Assembly (NCBI GenBank): GCA_022701365.1
Contig: JAKUHH010000396.1
Span: 62,001 to 126,000, forward strand
Length of the DNA stretch: 64,000 nucleotides
DNA from: Mycocentrospora acerina
Lineage: Eukaryota > Ascomycota > Dothideomycetes > Pleosporales
Reading direction: 5' to 3'
The number at the start of each line of letters is the position of its first letter. Position 1 is the first letter of the stretch. Below, in pieces: positions 30,626 through 42,028 of the stretch. A model generated the notes under the pieces. That model was not told the DNA's origin. It was given only the letters and a program-made list of their open reading frames with translations, and did not search any database. Made by a program: the position numbers and the translations under genes.

Positions 30626-31767
30626 ATAACCGTTTTCCACTTCTGTTTTGGTTATCGTTTACGGTATGCCCTCACCTCATGACTCTTCTAGATATCTCGG
30701 CCATTGTTTCTGCTCCCTTGCGTTGTTATCAGGCTATCTAGGGTACTTTTGGATTTTTGGATTTTTGGAATCTGTGTTGCGACTACTCTGTTTCCTGTAA
30801 CTTATATTTTCTTCTGCGATGTCAGGGTTCTGGCATGGCATTATTTCCCCCCACACTCTTTGCATTCCACGTTGGAGCTACGAAACGGAAACGATGCGGG
30901 TGGATAGGAACGCTTTTGCAGATATAGTTCATTTTGGGTTCATGAATGCAATCGTTCCACTACCACTATGGCTACTCTCTCTTTTTTGGTGATAGGCTAG
31001 TCTTTATGTCAAATGTGCACTTGCCATAGTTTCGATACGCAATATAGGATGTTATCACTTGACCATTAAAGAAATTGAGATCGGCTTAGTTTTTAAGATC
31101 AGATCACTTTAAATTTTAACAACATATAACCTAAATTACACCTAGAATACAACACGAATAGAAACATCAGGAAAATGCTCGTTTGTGGCTTTTTTATCAG
31201 ATCTGCGTCATATATGAGCCCAGCGTTGTTCATGATGTGACCGCATGGCTCGAGTCAGGTACTGATTACAACGTGCATGCAGTCAGTTCTACGACAACTT
31301 TCTACCTTGCAGAAGTGCCGAGAGCAGCTAAATTCCGCATCACACGCTGCTCGGGCTGTGTGAATAGATGCTTATCAATACCCAACCATTGGCTGTAGTC
31401 AATTCCAAAGCGCTTAAACGTGAACAACACTCCACCAGTGACCTGTCGTCACTTAGAGTCACTGGACCTTCGTTTTGCAGTATTCAAGGAAAGAAAGAAC
31501 TATAGGTGGGCTACAATCAATGCCGTTATCGAGATGTTCCTTCATAGCATTGTACTTATCACGTCCGGGTGTTTCATACGTCGTCGCGTCCACACAGACA
31601 CGTATGACGGTGACGCGTTCGTCCCACGTCCCAACTTTGCATTTTTAGCAGGTATCTATTCGGAAGGTACAGGGGGAACTGGTTCGGTATTGACTTTACG
31701 TTGTTGATTCAGGTCGATACAATAGTCCAGAATTTGCGTTTCAATTTCCTTGGTCAGATTCAGCTAA

Positions 31768-31807
<40 letters not shown>

Positions 31808-32105
31808 TNNNNNNNNNNNNNNNNNNNNNNNNNNNNNNNNNNNNNNNNNNNNNNNNNNNNNNNNNNNNNNNNNNNNNNNNNNNNNNNNNNNNNNNNNNNN
31901 NNNNNNNNNNNNNNNNNNNNNNNNNNNNNNNNNNNNNNNNNNNNNNNNNNNNNNNNNNNNNNNNNNNNNNNNNNCCCCCCCCCCCCCCCCCGATTTTATT
32001 CCATTTTCTATATGTAAACTTGTATGGTCATTAATCAAGTCGTCATCGTCACGGTCTCGCGATCAAAAACTACGGGTAACACAGCCTCCCGCCTATTGTA
32101 CCCCT
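30626..32105. other. Convergent spacer containing an assembly gap
   Basis: About 1.5 kb between the ferric reductase stop and the Nudix stop. 30626-31040 is 3' flank (T-rich). 31040-31760 is AT-rich without a supported gene. The rest is poly-C, Ns and poly-C. Confidence 0.6.
31770..31991. other. Assembly gap (166 N) inside a poly-C run
   Basis: C runs from 31770 to 31804, then tcct, Ns from 31809 to 31974, and 17 more C to 31991. The true length of the homopolymer and of the gap is unknown, and no frame across it can be trusted. Confidence 0.98.
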
Positions 32106-32886
32106 TCAGCCTGTAGTCTCAGGACTTGTACTTGTAGCAGCATTCTCTATCGCATAGCGGTCTTGTATTCCCTTCCAGCCTCTCAGCACAACATCAGCCA
32201 TGACCCCCTTCCTGCCCAACTTTTTGACAGCCTCGTCGACTGAAACAAGCTCAGACTTGTACGTCTGCTCCTCTGCATCAACACCAGTACCCTCATGGTG
32301 CAGAGGCTCGTAACCTTCAGGTTCCATAGCGACTCTATCACGAAGAATCAAATCCCTAGGGTACGGCGGAGGAGGTTTGTACGCCGCGCCAGCTTCGGTT
32401 TCTAGCTCTTTCTCTAGATCTGGTGGAAGAGTTTCGGCGATATACCAATACAGCACATATTGCTTTGATCCATAACCCAGCGGCATAAGCTGCATCCACA
32501 CAGGTTCTGCGGTCAGTGCAGGAGCAAAGATACGTGGGTATGCTTGTGGCTGGCGGTGCTTCGTAGGTAGAGGGAGAAGACGATTGCGATAACCAGACTG
32601 GAGTCATAGTCAGCATACTTACATACTGCTGCTGCAACCGTATGATCTATACCTCCTCATACCCTTCCCTCTCCGCACCTATGCCACTCTCTTCGCCCGC
32701 ATCCCGTCTCCCCTTTGGCAAGAAGTAGTACGTCGCTCCACGCCGGTCTTCAGCGCTGCATATCACCACTCTGCCCGTTGCGACATGAAAAATCGCAACA
32801 CCACCTCCGACTACAAGGTCTTCACCAGAAAATTGGGCGATGATTGGAGGGAACGAAGAGCGTAGTGTGTTTGTGTCGGTAGACAT
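32106..32886 (-). CDS. Nudix hydrolase
   Basis: Exons 32886..32653 and 32597..32106 give 241 residues; the 55-nt intron (GTATAG...CAG) is phase 0 and falls inside the Nudix box. Nudix enzymes cleave nucleoside diphosphates linked to another group, using Mg2+ held by the box. The joined box is complete: G59-x5-E65-x7-R73-E74-GY-E77-E78-SG-Y81. Before it are GGGVAIFHVATGRVVIC and YYFLPKGRRD. After it are KQYVLYWYIAE and a C-terminal region with VDEAVKKL, typical of the fold's last strand and helix, interrupted by a Pro-rich insertion (KPPPPYPRDL). The start could also be the Met 10 codons upstream (32916). Substrate cannot be predicted. Confidence 0.9.
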
Positions 32887-33221
32887 GGCGGGGCTGTTGC
32901 AACTATCTATTTTCATATGTAGTAACGATGTTGGATAAAGCGTACAGCGACACGGTGAGCTTAACTGCTATTAGTAGAAGTTGCCATTAGGCTGCAGCCT
33001 TGGTGTGGAATTCACGTTTTAAGGTATAGTCAGCATTGCCGAAGCTAGTAATGCGAACAAACCGAGAATTCGAGGAGGGGTAACGCTGTCTAAGTTGGGC
33101 CCTGAAAATGACGCATCATGAGTGAGGGGTAAATTTGTAAACGTACTGCATCGTGAGCACGCAGCTTTTGGTCTTTACAATATATATTTTAATCGCAGCC
33201 AATCTTTCATAAATCATTACT

Positions 33222-33303
33222 GGCCTGCTGGCCCAATGGCAAGGCGCTTGACTACGATTCAGTCGAAATCAAGAGATTGCAGGTTCGATCCCTGCGTAGG
33301 TCA
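33222..33303 (+). tRNA. tRNA-Arg(ACG) with a 10-nt intron
   Basis: All arms can be drawn by hand. Acceptor 33222-33228 pairs with 33296-33302 (GGCCTGC with GTAGGTC, two G-U pairs), discriminator A33303. The D stem is GCC/GGC; the anticodon stem CTTGA (33247-33251) pairs with TCAAG (33269-33273). The T arm is GCAGG-TTCGATC-CCTGC. The anticodon loop would be 17 nt long; removing ten bases (33258-33267) just after position 37, the standard intron site, leaves a normal loop CTACGAA with anticodon ACG at 33254-33256. Box A (TGGCCCAATGG) and box B (GGTTCGATCCC) fit the RNA polymerase III consensus. A T7 run follows 10 bp later. Confidence 0.93.
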
Positions 33304-33313
33304 CAGAAAACAA

Positions 33314-33320
33314 TTTTTTT
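33314..33320 (+). terminator. RNA polymerase III terminator (T7)
   Basis: Seven T in a row, 11 bp after the tRNA-Arg discriminator base; at least four to five T are normally enough. Confidence 0.85.
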
Positions 33321-33641
33321 GCCTCTTCGCGATACGAATTTTTTGGCTGATCCTATTTGTGTAGGCTTTTGGGGATACAAAGCGAGCAGGGGGGGGGGCG
33401 TATTCATTTTTTCATCGATGAGCAGCATTAACTTGACAGTTTATTCAGATCAGGCAAATCTCCATAAAATTTCACATGCAAGGCATTCTTCCATGCCATG
33501 AAGAGGTGGTCAAACTGTAGAGACAAAGCACGAGCGGATTTAATGGTCTTCTCAAACACAGACTGGCATTCAAAAGTCGAAAGGGGGTCCCTCACATTTC
33601 TTCAAGGTTCTACCTCCACTGGCCAGTTCTCACTGACCACC

Positions 33642-35195
33642 TCAGCCATCCCATACGTTATTCAACAACCAGAGTTGCCCCGCCCATTGTTCCTTGACAA
33701 CAGGCCAGATTTCCTCTGGTGGCAATACAAAGCCACCGCCCGCCACATTCTTGGGGCTCAACTCCATAGTCCAGGAATGATTCGCGCCACGTACAGCATG
33801 ATGATGGTCTCTTGAGTTTCCAGTCGAGAAATACAGGATCTCACACCCAGGCCCAAACTCATAGTCGCTCCCTCTTTCACTCGCAGCTTCAATGGCTTGC
33901 GCAGTGCCACCCGCGACTTCCAGCATTCGAGGTAGTGTCTCGGGGAGTGGATCACAGGAGAACCCCCAGGGTGTGAGGATGAGCTGTCCATAAGAGTGGA
34001 AATCGATAAAGGAGCGGATTCCTGCACCTTGAGTAGCGAGCTTCGTGGAGAGACTGTCGACTGCTTGGTTCTCGGGTGTGTCGCCAGGTGCTAGGCCACG
34101 GTACGTTTGACCGCAAGGGTCGGGGGTTGATCCGCCTTCGGGAGGCTCCGCGTCCCATTCGAACTTCCAGTTGCGGTTTCCGTCGGTTCCGACGCAGGTA
34201 GTATTGATAGTAGGGCGAGGTTGACGGTTCTTACGCCACAGACGGTCGTTGGTTTGGGTATAGACGAAGCCTGTGGAAAGTCAGCAAATCTCCCTTATTA
34301 TGACAGTTGAAGAAGAAGGTGTAGGGACTGACTGACCGTCAGGGTTATGGAAAGGAACGAGATAGAAGTCATAATGATTCAGAAAGTCTGTCACATTTCC
34401 GTTCCCAGACTTGTATCCATCAATGAGCTGGTATGCGAGATATTCGATCACTTCAACACGACAATTAGCTGGATCACCTTTAGACTAGATGAGACTGACA
34501 TACCCATTGTAGAAATCCACTTTGTAGTTGTTAGTCAAATTGGTTTTGTATTCTTGTCATTGCATGTAACATACCTCTCTTGCATGCACAGTAGCGTGCC
34601 ACAAGATAATCGGCTTTTCGACCTTTCCCTTGTCTGGCTTCCCGGACTTATCATTCTCAGTCCCTGGCCCCTTTGATCCTTTTTTCTTGTCGCCATACAA
34701 ATGAAATGCATGGATAGGTCTGCCTTCATAACTCTTTCCAATTTCGACCTTCTTAGAGTTCTTCGGGAAGGCACGTACTAGACGATCCCAGTACTTGAGA
34801 TGCTCTGTGTAGTTGTGATATGTGTCGAACCAAGACAAGGCGGGGAGCTCGCCACGCTTTTCAAGAAAGCTGCTGTAAGTTGAAACTTTTTCGGTAGATC
34901 GTATATAAGATCCCAGATCTAAGTTTAATAGACGGGTCTTCAGACCAATGGCGTTAAAAGCCTCGATTTCCTGAGGTGGGATGGCGACAGATAATGTATC
35001 CCGGATGGGATGTGAGTGGTATCTTTCAAATCGTTTTCCGATATCGCGGGCTTCTTTGGCGGATGAGGGAGTGATACTGTACACATGGTAGCCATCGTAG
35101 CTGACCTTTGCATCCCGAGAGGTCTGAGTGCTATCTGGCTGAAAAGGTGATGTTGCCACCAGTGGGGCAAGGAAGACCAAGTTTATCAACCTCAT
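33642..35195 (-). CDS. Secreted zinc carboxypeptidase (M14A)
   Basis: Exons 35195..34575, 34519..34504 (16 nt), 34450..34337 and 34270..33642 give 459 residues. M14 enzymes remove C-terminal residues from peptides using one zinc. Start at the Met (35195) that opens the signal peptide MRLINLVFLAPLVATSPF; a propeptide follows (about 20-150). Zinc ligands: H204-x2-E207 in ATVHAREWISTM and H342 in SFIDFHSYGQLIL. Substrate-binding GNRNWKFEW is present; the catalytic Glu is E420 in HSWTMELS. The microexon supplies the W of HAREW and is required: without it the HxxE helix is broken. Phases (0, 1, 1) agree and the total is a multiple of three. A Lys/Gly-rich insertion lies in the KKKGSKGPG region. 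Role probably extracellular protein degradation. Confidence 0.93.
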
Positions 35196-36720
35196 TGCGA
35201 CCCAACAGTCAGAGTAGCCACTTAAAGTCAATCTGAAAATTGTACGAACTTTTGATCAAGAGGAGTACAATCTTATCTACCCCGAGACCTTGCAGCGTCT
35301 CATCCATCGCCAAGCAAGCAATGACGTGAAGATAGCTCTTCATATTGATATTCCAAGAGAGGGTACCGCTACGTTGAGGGGAAGTTGCATCTTCATGTCG
35401 GTCAGCTTGGCGGCGAGACCCAATTAGGCAGCTAGAGATGCATCTACATCTCGGCATCTGCTTGGCTAGCAGTGAACGACACTTTATATGCTCATTGCAG
35501 TCCAAAGCTATCTACTAAATGCAGGCATCAAAGGGTTCATGGATTATTTGCTATAAACCCCCTTGCTCGAATTCCATATCAGCGTCATGATAGCCCTTGA
35601 AAATCCGAAGGAAGCCGGTCATGCATGAAGTCGGTCAGTATCCAGGAAACGAAAAGCTGAGTGCGACGAGGGTTGCCATCAGGTTCTTCATGAGTAGACA
35701 TCGCTGCATAATCCTTTGATGTTTAAACAGAAAGGCGACGTAGAGGAGGAGTTGATGGAAAGGCGTTGAGAGTTTGCGATCTGTTATGAAATTATTTATG
35801 TGCTAGGACGAATGGAATTCCTATTATTACTCCCGCATCTTACTCTGCCAAACACTCCAATCGCATGGAGAAGTCTCTCACTACAACTCATAGAATAGTG
35901 GCACAAGTCTTGTGTTTGATTGTGACATCTTGAAGGAGTGCGTGTCTGAATTTTTCATAGATGGTAGTGAATATTCAAGCCAACATATCACCAAAAGCAA
36001 CAACGATTGCAGAATTCAATATCGATGGAACGTTTAAAGCATTGAATTTCATTTGGACCCATACTTCTGCGAACTCTCAAACACTAATATCTCATGAATA
36101 GATCTGCGTCTTCTCTCACCCAAACAAGCTCAACTGTGTCTCGACAGGTTCGTTCATCGAGCTCCAGATGAAATAATTCATGAACCTTGCACACTGGACA
36201 TCACAATGACCACGCTTAATTCCATATTTACCACTCGTTTTGCGACATCCGACCATCAGATTCTTGACACGCAGTGTGATAAGAGTGTTCCTGGTTAGGT
36301 CCTGATATACTGGCCGAGCAGCTTACGGTAGATGGTGCTCAACCACAATAGATATCTCGCACGGGTCAAAAGGATTAAAAAGTACCTTTGCCGGTTGTCG
36401 TTGAATCTGGAGTTGTGTGGTCCTGGTAGTCCATTGTTGACAGAGTTGTCTTAGCCTTTCCCTCTTCAAGAGTTTATATCGAGCTGTCATGAGCAAATCT
36501 TCTCTTGTCAACTTCGCCTGGCCGTCCTATGAGAGAACGATGCCCTCATTTTACATGGCGCAAACGCGTTGTAGTAGCACTAGTCAATGCAAACCATCTC
36601 TTATTAGCTGCTATGATGCTTCTACATTCATGTTGGATTCCGTTCCAGGTTGAGAGAGCTAAATCTCACATCATTATGTTGTATACTTTTATGACTCTTG
36701 AGAGTGCAACGCTCACAAAG
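35196..36720. other. 1.5-kb intergenic region, no gene seen
   Basis: Between the carboxypeptidase start and the stop of the homeobox gene. Moderately AT-rich, even composition, only short unsupported frames. The 35200-35500 part is presumably the carboxypeptidase promoter. Confidence 0.55.
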
Positions 36721-39501
36721 TCACACCGCATAATCCTCAAGTGTGAGCTCGACCATGCCGCTGGCCTTGTGCTTCGCTGGTTTGATTACCAATCGAACAG
36801 TTGCCATGCTCACAAGGCCTGCGCTCATTATCAACGAGGCAATGTTAGGCTTCGGTATTTCCTCGAGTATATTGTTCTTATCACTTGGAAGTCCCGAGCG
36901 CTTTCCGTTACGCGAATAAAAGACATGAGACGAGAAAAAGGGAACATAAGTACTGAGTTGAAAGAATCGAGGACCTTGCGGTTCGCTCTTGGATACGGCG
37001 TTGTTCGGACGTTGTCTTTGGATCTTTGTTGCTCCCGAAGATATATGTTGAGGCTGCTCTCGGGTCTGCTTTTGTGTAGCAACAGGTTTCCTTGTGTGTA
37101 GCTGGTCCTTCTTTGCATGCGAAGGCGTAATTGGAACATTCTTGGTGGCGATGAAAGGAACCAATGGTGTAGTGTCAAGATCCATGAGACAAGGTTGCAT
37201 GCTTTCGTTAAACTCTACAGGTTCGAACGAGGCACCTTTGTTCCTCATGAAGTTCTGCTCTATGACCGAGCTGCCTTGCAGTAATGCAGGTTGAGACGCA
37301 CCATGGAAGTTGTGGAGATGCTGTAGGAAAGTCTCTTCAGAAGTATAGAACTCTTGGTTGCATGAGCGATACCTGTGGTAACTCTGTGCATGTTCAACAT
37401 GAAGAGCACGATAGCCTGCTCCGCAGAGATGGCAATGATGAGCCTTTGCGGATGGAAAGTCTGGACAGAGGGGTGGGCCTGCATTGTCGGCGGCGACATC
37501 ATCAAAACTTTGTAGGAATCGACAACTCCAGATACGGCAGTGTGAGTGTTCATTCATGGACTTGGTGTCGGTAAAGACTTTCCGACAATAGCGACATCGA
37601 AAAGATTCAAACGGTACGGCTGAGTAGAGATTTTCCAGGTGGTTTTCCATTCGTTCCGGCCACCAGACGGCTCTGTCTAACTCTCGAGCGATGAGATGTT
37701 CAGCAATATGTTCGCAGCGTTCGAGCCAGTCCTTTGATTTTTTCCCGCAGAAACCGCAGTGAAGCATGGGATCATCTTGCTTCATTGGAGCGCCAAATCG
37801 TCTCCACTTGATTGCAAGATCTTTGCATCCAAAATTATGACCTTCTGTTGCCATAAGGCGAGCCTGACAGCCAACGCGAACAGACGGATGTTTGACATTT
37901 GCAAAGTGGACGTGATGTAAGTGTTGTACAAAATGGTCTCGACGATAGAACGTTCTTTGCGCCTCAGGCTTGTTCCTACACTGCTGGTATTTGTGCGTGG
38001 CCATATGAGCATCGTCTGGGTGCATTTGCCCGCAGAATGGACATGACGGGAGTGGTGTGTTCTTTGTGTCACAACAAATCCAGGTAGTCCGCAGTGCATG
38101 CACCGAGTCTTCGTGGCGGATCCATTCGTATTTGGTCTTGAAAGCTCGAGGGCAGAAGGTACAAAAAAAGGGTAGGTCTTCTTGTGTCTCACCAGCACTG
38201 TTGACACCGTTGAACTTTGGACGGTTGTATGGCGATTCTTTCCAGGCCATACGTCTTCGACCCCGTCTTCGGTCCCGTCCAAATGACGAGATGTTGCTGT
38301 GACTACCATTTGATGAAACAGTATACGTCGTTAGTGCTGTACCTTCAGACGAAGCGATTGAGGTGACAATGGAACCGTTTCTTTGTCGCCTGGAGTCTGA
38401 CCATGCATCATCATGAAGACTAATACTTCCATTCAAGGAAGCACTTTCAATGGCCGCTTGAACATCAGAGAACTCGACTGCTTCTTCCTGATACGATTGT
38501 GCAAGATATACAGCCAAAGGCGGCTGAGGCGGCTGAACAGCTTCATCGGCCTGCTTGTCAAGGACCTCGAGGCTGTCTTTAGAAAGCTTAGATCTGAGCG
38601 AGTGAGGAGTCTCATCATCGGGCTTCTGTGGGTCAGCAGGCTTGGAGTCTATTCAAGTAAGTAAGTGTTCTACATAGAAAATGTACCATGACTACGCACC
38701 TTCCTTCTTCCTAGCGCGTGTATTGTTGAACCAGTTGCGAACCTTCTTGACCTCGAGATTCGCCTGATGAGCAATAATATCCATCTCCCAGGAACAAGGA
38801 TATGGGTTCGCGACAAACTCGTCCTCGAGTATCTGCTTTGCCTCGAGAGGAATACGGTTCTGGGGGCCTTTGCGCTTGGCAGACGCAGGCTTCCAACTGA
38901 CGGTAGAGTTTTGGCGTAGTAGTCCGGATGGTCTGATTTGAGAGAGATTTTGCATGGTATCCACATGAGACTGACCACTAACGTCCGAGCCTTGGTGGTC
39001 AGAGTGTGGTAGAATAGACCCTGACTGTAAGTTCAAGGCATCAGCCACGCCCTCTTTATCATCTGCATTCGGAAGCAGCGAAGGCTCATATGTGGAAGTA
39101 CTACACAATATCGAGGGTCCAGGATGCGCTTCAAGAAATTGAAAGGGATCCAGGGTAGCTTCCAGGCTACCTGTGGGCCATGTTGGAATCAGCCGCGGAT
39201 CAACTTCTCCACATTCTGGTGTTGATGCAGGGTTTGGCGTTTGAGTCAAGGGCCAATGTTGTATGGAATTAGAGACGACTACATCTTGAGGAACTTGTTG
39301 CAAGGGCTTATCGTAGAATACTGGCTCTGATGGCATATGCAACACAGTCGATTTCCCAGTGACGGTCGGTTGCCAGTCCATGGCTATAACATTATCTGAA
39401 GAAGCAAAGGTCTCATCTCTTTCCTGAAAAGCTCCATGAGCCGCATCGAAGTCAAAGAACTCGTCAAGGTCTTTCAGCTCGTTGTACGCGTCCGTCGCCA
39501 T
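36721..39501 (-). CDS. Transcription factor with homeobox and C2H2 zinc fingers
   Basis: Exons 39501..38700 and 38648..36721 give 909 residues; the 51-nt intron (GTGCGT...TAG) is phase 1. The homeodomain is at about 210-265: RIPLEAKQILEDEFVANPYPCSWEMDIIAHQANLEVKKVRNWFNNTRARKK, with recognition-helix signature WFNNTRARKK (W, F, N, R conserved). After the intron come several C2H2-type units: FFCTFCPRAFKTKYEWIRHEDSVH, LPSCPFCGQ...H, LHCGFCGKKSKDWLERCEHIAEH, FRCRYCRKVFTDTKSMNEH, HHCHLCGAGYRALHVEHAQSYH. The protein ends in low-complexity sequence without a known domain. Such homeobox plus C2H2 fusions are a fungal regulator type. The start at 39501 (MATDAYNELKDLDEFFDFD) was preferred to a Met seven codons upstream. 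Targets unknown. Confidence 0.88.
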
Positions 39502-40011
39502 CCTGACGCGTGACTGCCTCACACCAGCAGGGAAGCAGAACAGCTAATCCTGGCGTCCGGCACCTGATCACGAAAAACTCGAAAAACTCGGAAAACAGCC
39601 GAAAAAGACAAGAACGAAAGAGAAAGAGGTATCACTACAGTGCGCAGCCGGCGATTTGATGTCGAGGAAATGAATGGTGCGGCTGGCGTGTTTGCTGGCT
39701 GATGATGAAGGCGCGACGATCTTTAGGCAACCAGGCACAAGCGAAACCTTGAGTGTCGTTGGACGAGATCATAGGCAATATCTTAGGCGGTTACGGACAT
39801 GGCTACGTGGATTTGCATTCCAGTAAGAGTTCCTAAAGAAGACGTGCTGGTGTGAAGAGTTTCCAAAGCAGGAACTTGTTCACGCGGATCGGGATCATCC
39901 ATGTTCTAGCAGCGCCATGCCTGTTCAGGCTAGAGCCTTTTCCTCCGCCAAAAAAGTTCACTCCCGCAAACGAGCATCTTCACGCTCACTGATCGCACTC
40001 GACAATTCACC
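39502..40011. promoter_or_regulatory. Divergent promoter, homeobox/C2H2 gene / utp15
   Basis: 510 bp. It begins with an ACGCGT at the homeobox side (39507-39512) and an A-rich tract (gaaaaactcgaaaaactcgg) at 39570-39590. No coding content. Confidence 0.5.
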
Positions 40012-41703
40012 ATGGCAGCAGAAGTACAGCTACTCCAGCCTTTGAAGCTGCCCAAGGGCCCTTCCAACCTCACCTCTGAGCAAAAATACTGGAATTCCTT
40101 CGCCTCGGAGCTGCGTCTCGACCCGTCGCAACATTCTTCGCCCGTCACTCACATCTCGATACCGCCGCCAGCGCCCGCGAACTCTTTGTCCGCAACGCAG
40201 GATTTGTTCGCAATCACCACCGGCTCGCGTGTCCAGATTTTCTCCTCAAAAACGCGTAAGGTCGTCAAGACCATCTCCCGGTTCAACGTCGACGACATTG
40301 CGCATTCCGGAAACATTCGCAGAGATGGCAGGATATTAGTCGCAGGTGGAGACAGCGGCGCAATCCAGGCCTTTGATGTGAAGAGCAGGGCGATTCTCAA
40401 GACATGGAAGGAGCACAAGCAGCCCGTCTGGGTCACGCAATGGCACCCTACAGAGCTCACAAACCTCATGAGTTGTTCGGATGACAGGACGGTGCGCCTG
40501 TGGGATCTCCCGAGCGACAAGAGCGTGACTACTTTCGAGGGTCACCAGGATTATGTGCGCTGTGGTACTTTTATGCCTGCGCAGAGTGGGTTGATGGTCT
40601 CTGGAAGTTACGATCAGACAGTCAGGCTGTGGGATGCGAGAGCAGGCGGCAAGGCGGTCATGGTGTTCAAGCACGCCGCGCCTATCGAATCCGTTCTCCC
40701 CATGCCATCGGGAACTGCTCTTCTCGCATCCAGCGACAACACGATCAGCGTCCTTGACATTGTCGCCGCAAAGCCCATCCACATCTTGCGCAATCACCAG
40801 AAGACTGTGACTGCGCTCGCCCTGGCGAACAATGGTGAGCGACTCCTCAGCGGTGCTCTTGACGGACACGTCAAGGTGTTTGAGACTACAGGTTGGAATG
40901 TCGTAGGCGGCCTCAAGTACCCCTCGCCCATTCTTTCCCTTGCCGTGGTTCCTTCCCAGAAAGAAGACAAGCATATTGCCGTAGGCATGCAATCCGGACT
41001 TCTGAGCATAAAGACTCACCTCTCTGGCGAGCAGAAAGTGCAAGCGCGCGAGCGCGAGAAGGAAATGAAGGCTCTCATGGACGGCAAAATCGACGACTAT
41101 GACAAGACCAAGAAGCGCAAGCGCGGAAAGGGATGGGAGAAGCGCGTCCGCGGCAAGGACTTTACAGGCGAAAGTGCAGACATTGTCATTGAAGGCAACG
41201 CAAGAGGAAAAGTCAGCACGGGGACGCAGTGGGCGCATGCTCTTCGCTGGGGAGAATACGCAAAGGCGCTGGATCTTGTTCTGGACTCAAAGGTATATTC
41301 ACTCGTTGTATCCCTGTCAAACACCTCTGACTAACTCAACTCTCAGGATGCAAACGCTCGCTCCCAATCCCTCTCTCTACTAACCGCCCTGCGCCACCGG
41401 TCTGCACTCCGCACTGCACTCATCAACCGCGACGAAGTAACTCTGCAACCCGTCCTGCGCTGGCTCATCAAGAACATTTCCGACTACCGTGTCACGCGGC
41501 TAACCACCGACGTCGCCCTCGTAGTGCTGGATTTGTACGCCGACCAGCTCGGTCGCAGCGAGGAGATTGACTCGCTGGTCGATGCGCTGACAAAGCGAGT
41601 GGTGGTCACGGTAGAAGCGAGTCAGATTGCGTGGACCGTAAAGGGCATGGTTGACATGCTTGCCGCAAGCGCCGGAGCAGAGGAGGCTATCATCGAAGCG
41701 TAG
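40012..41703 (+). CDS. utp15: U3 snoRNP / SSU processome WD40 protein Utp15
   Basis: Exons 40012..41292 and 41347..41703 give 545 residues, about the yeast length. Utp15 belongs to the t-UTP (UtpA) subcomplex, which starts 18S rRNA maturation in the nucleolus. The N-terminus is KLPKGPSNLTSEQKYWNSF; seven WD40 units follow (VQIFSSKTRKVVKTI, IQAFDVKSRAILKTW, VRLWDLPSDKSVTTFEGH, VRLWDARAGGKAVMVF, ISVLDIVAAKPIHIL, VKVFETTGWNVV). A Lys/Arg-rich linker (TKKRKRGKGWEKRVRGKDF) leads to the helical UTP15 C-terminal domain (HALRWGEYAKALDLVLDSKDANARSQSLSLLTALRHRSALRTAL). The intron (54 nt, phase 0) splits that domain. Tandem head-to-tail of convergent uL22m. Confidence 0.96.
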
Positions 41704-42028
41704 AATCAAAGCGTGGAGGAAGAATATGGATTTGGAGATTTGTTTGCATAGCGATGGCGTTCAGGTCACTCGAAACGAAAAGTGTTGGCTCAGCTTGGGA
41801 AATATAAATATACCCGGATGAAGCGCGCGCACGTACACACACACACGCACTGTGTATACGTGTGTATGTGTGTGTATGTATGTGCTGCTTTGGATGATGG
41901 GGACAATGCAATGTAGTGTTGCTTGAATGGTATGTTTGTACAAGCCGTCTCAATGCGGATCAGATGCTGCCTGTGCTCCGGAAACGTTACATATATGCTA
42001 CAAAATAGGATCGTACACCATCTCTGCT
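41704..42028. other. Convergent 3' spacer
   Basis: 325 bp between the utp15 and uL22m stops. It contains an (ac/tg)n stretch at 41833-41884; no gene. Confidence 0.6.

Larger units (their letters stand above)
32887..33641. other. Spacer holding the tRNA-Arg gene
   Basis: 755 bp between the Nudix start and the carboxypeptidase stop. Apart from the tRNA (33222-33303) and its T-run terminator, a G9 run lies at 33391-33399. No other gene seen. Confidence 0.6.

Noticed and set aside
31701..32243. Frame running through poly-C and Ns
   Set aside because: Artefact of the assembly gap; translation of poly-C and N is meaningless.
37208..37220. ggttcgaac resembling a tRNA T arm
   Set aside because: Lies inside the homeobox/C2H2 coding exon and no cloverleaf can be drawn around it.
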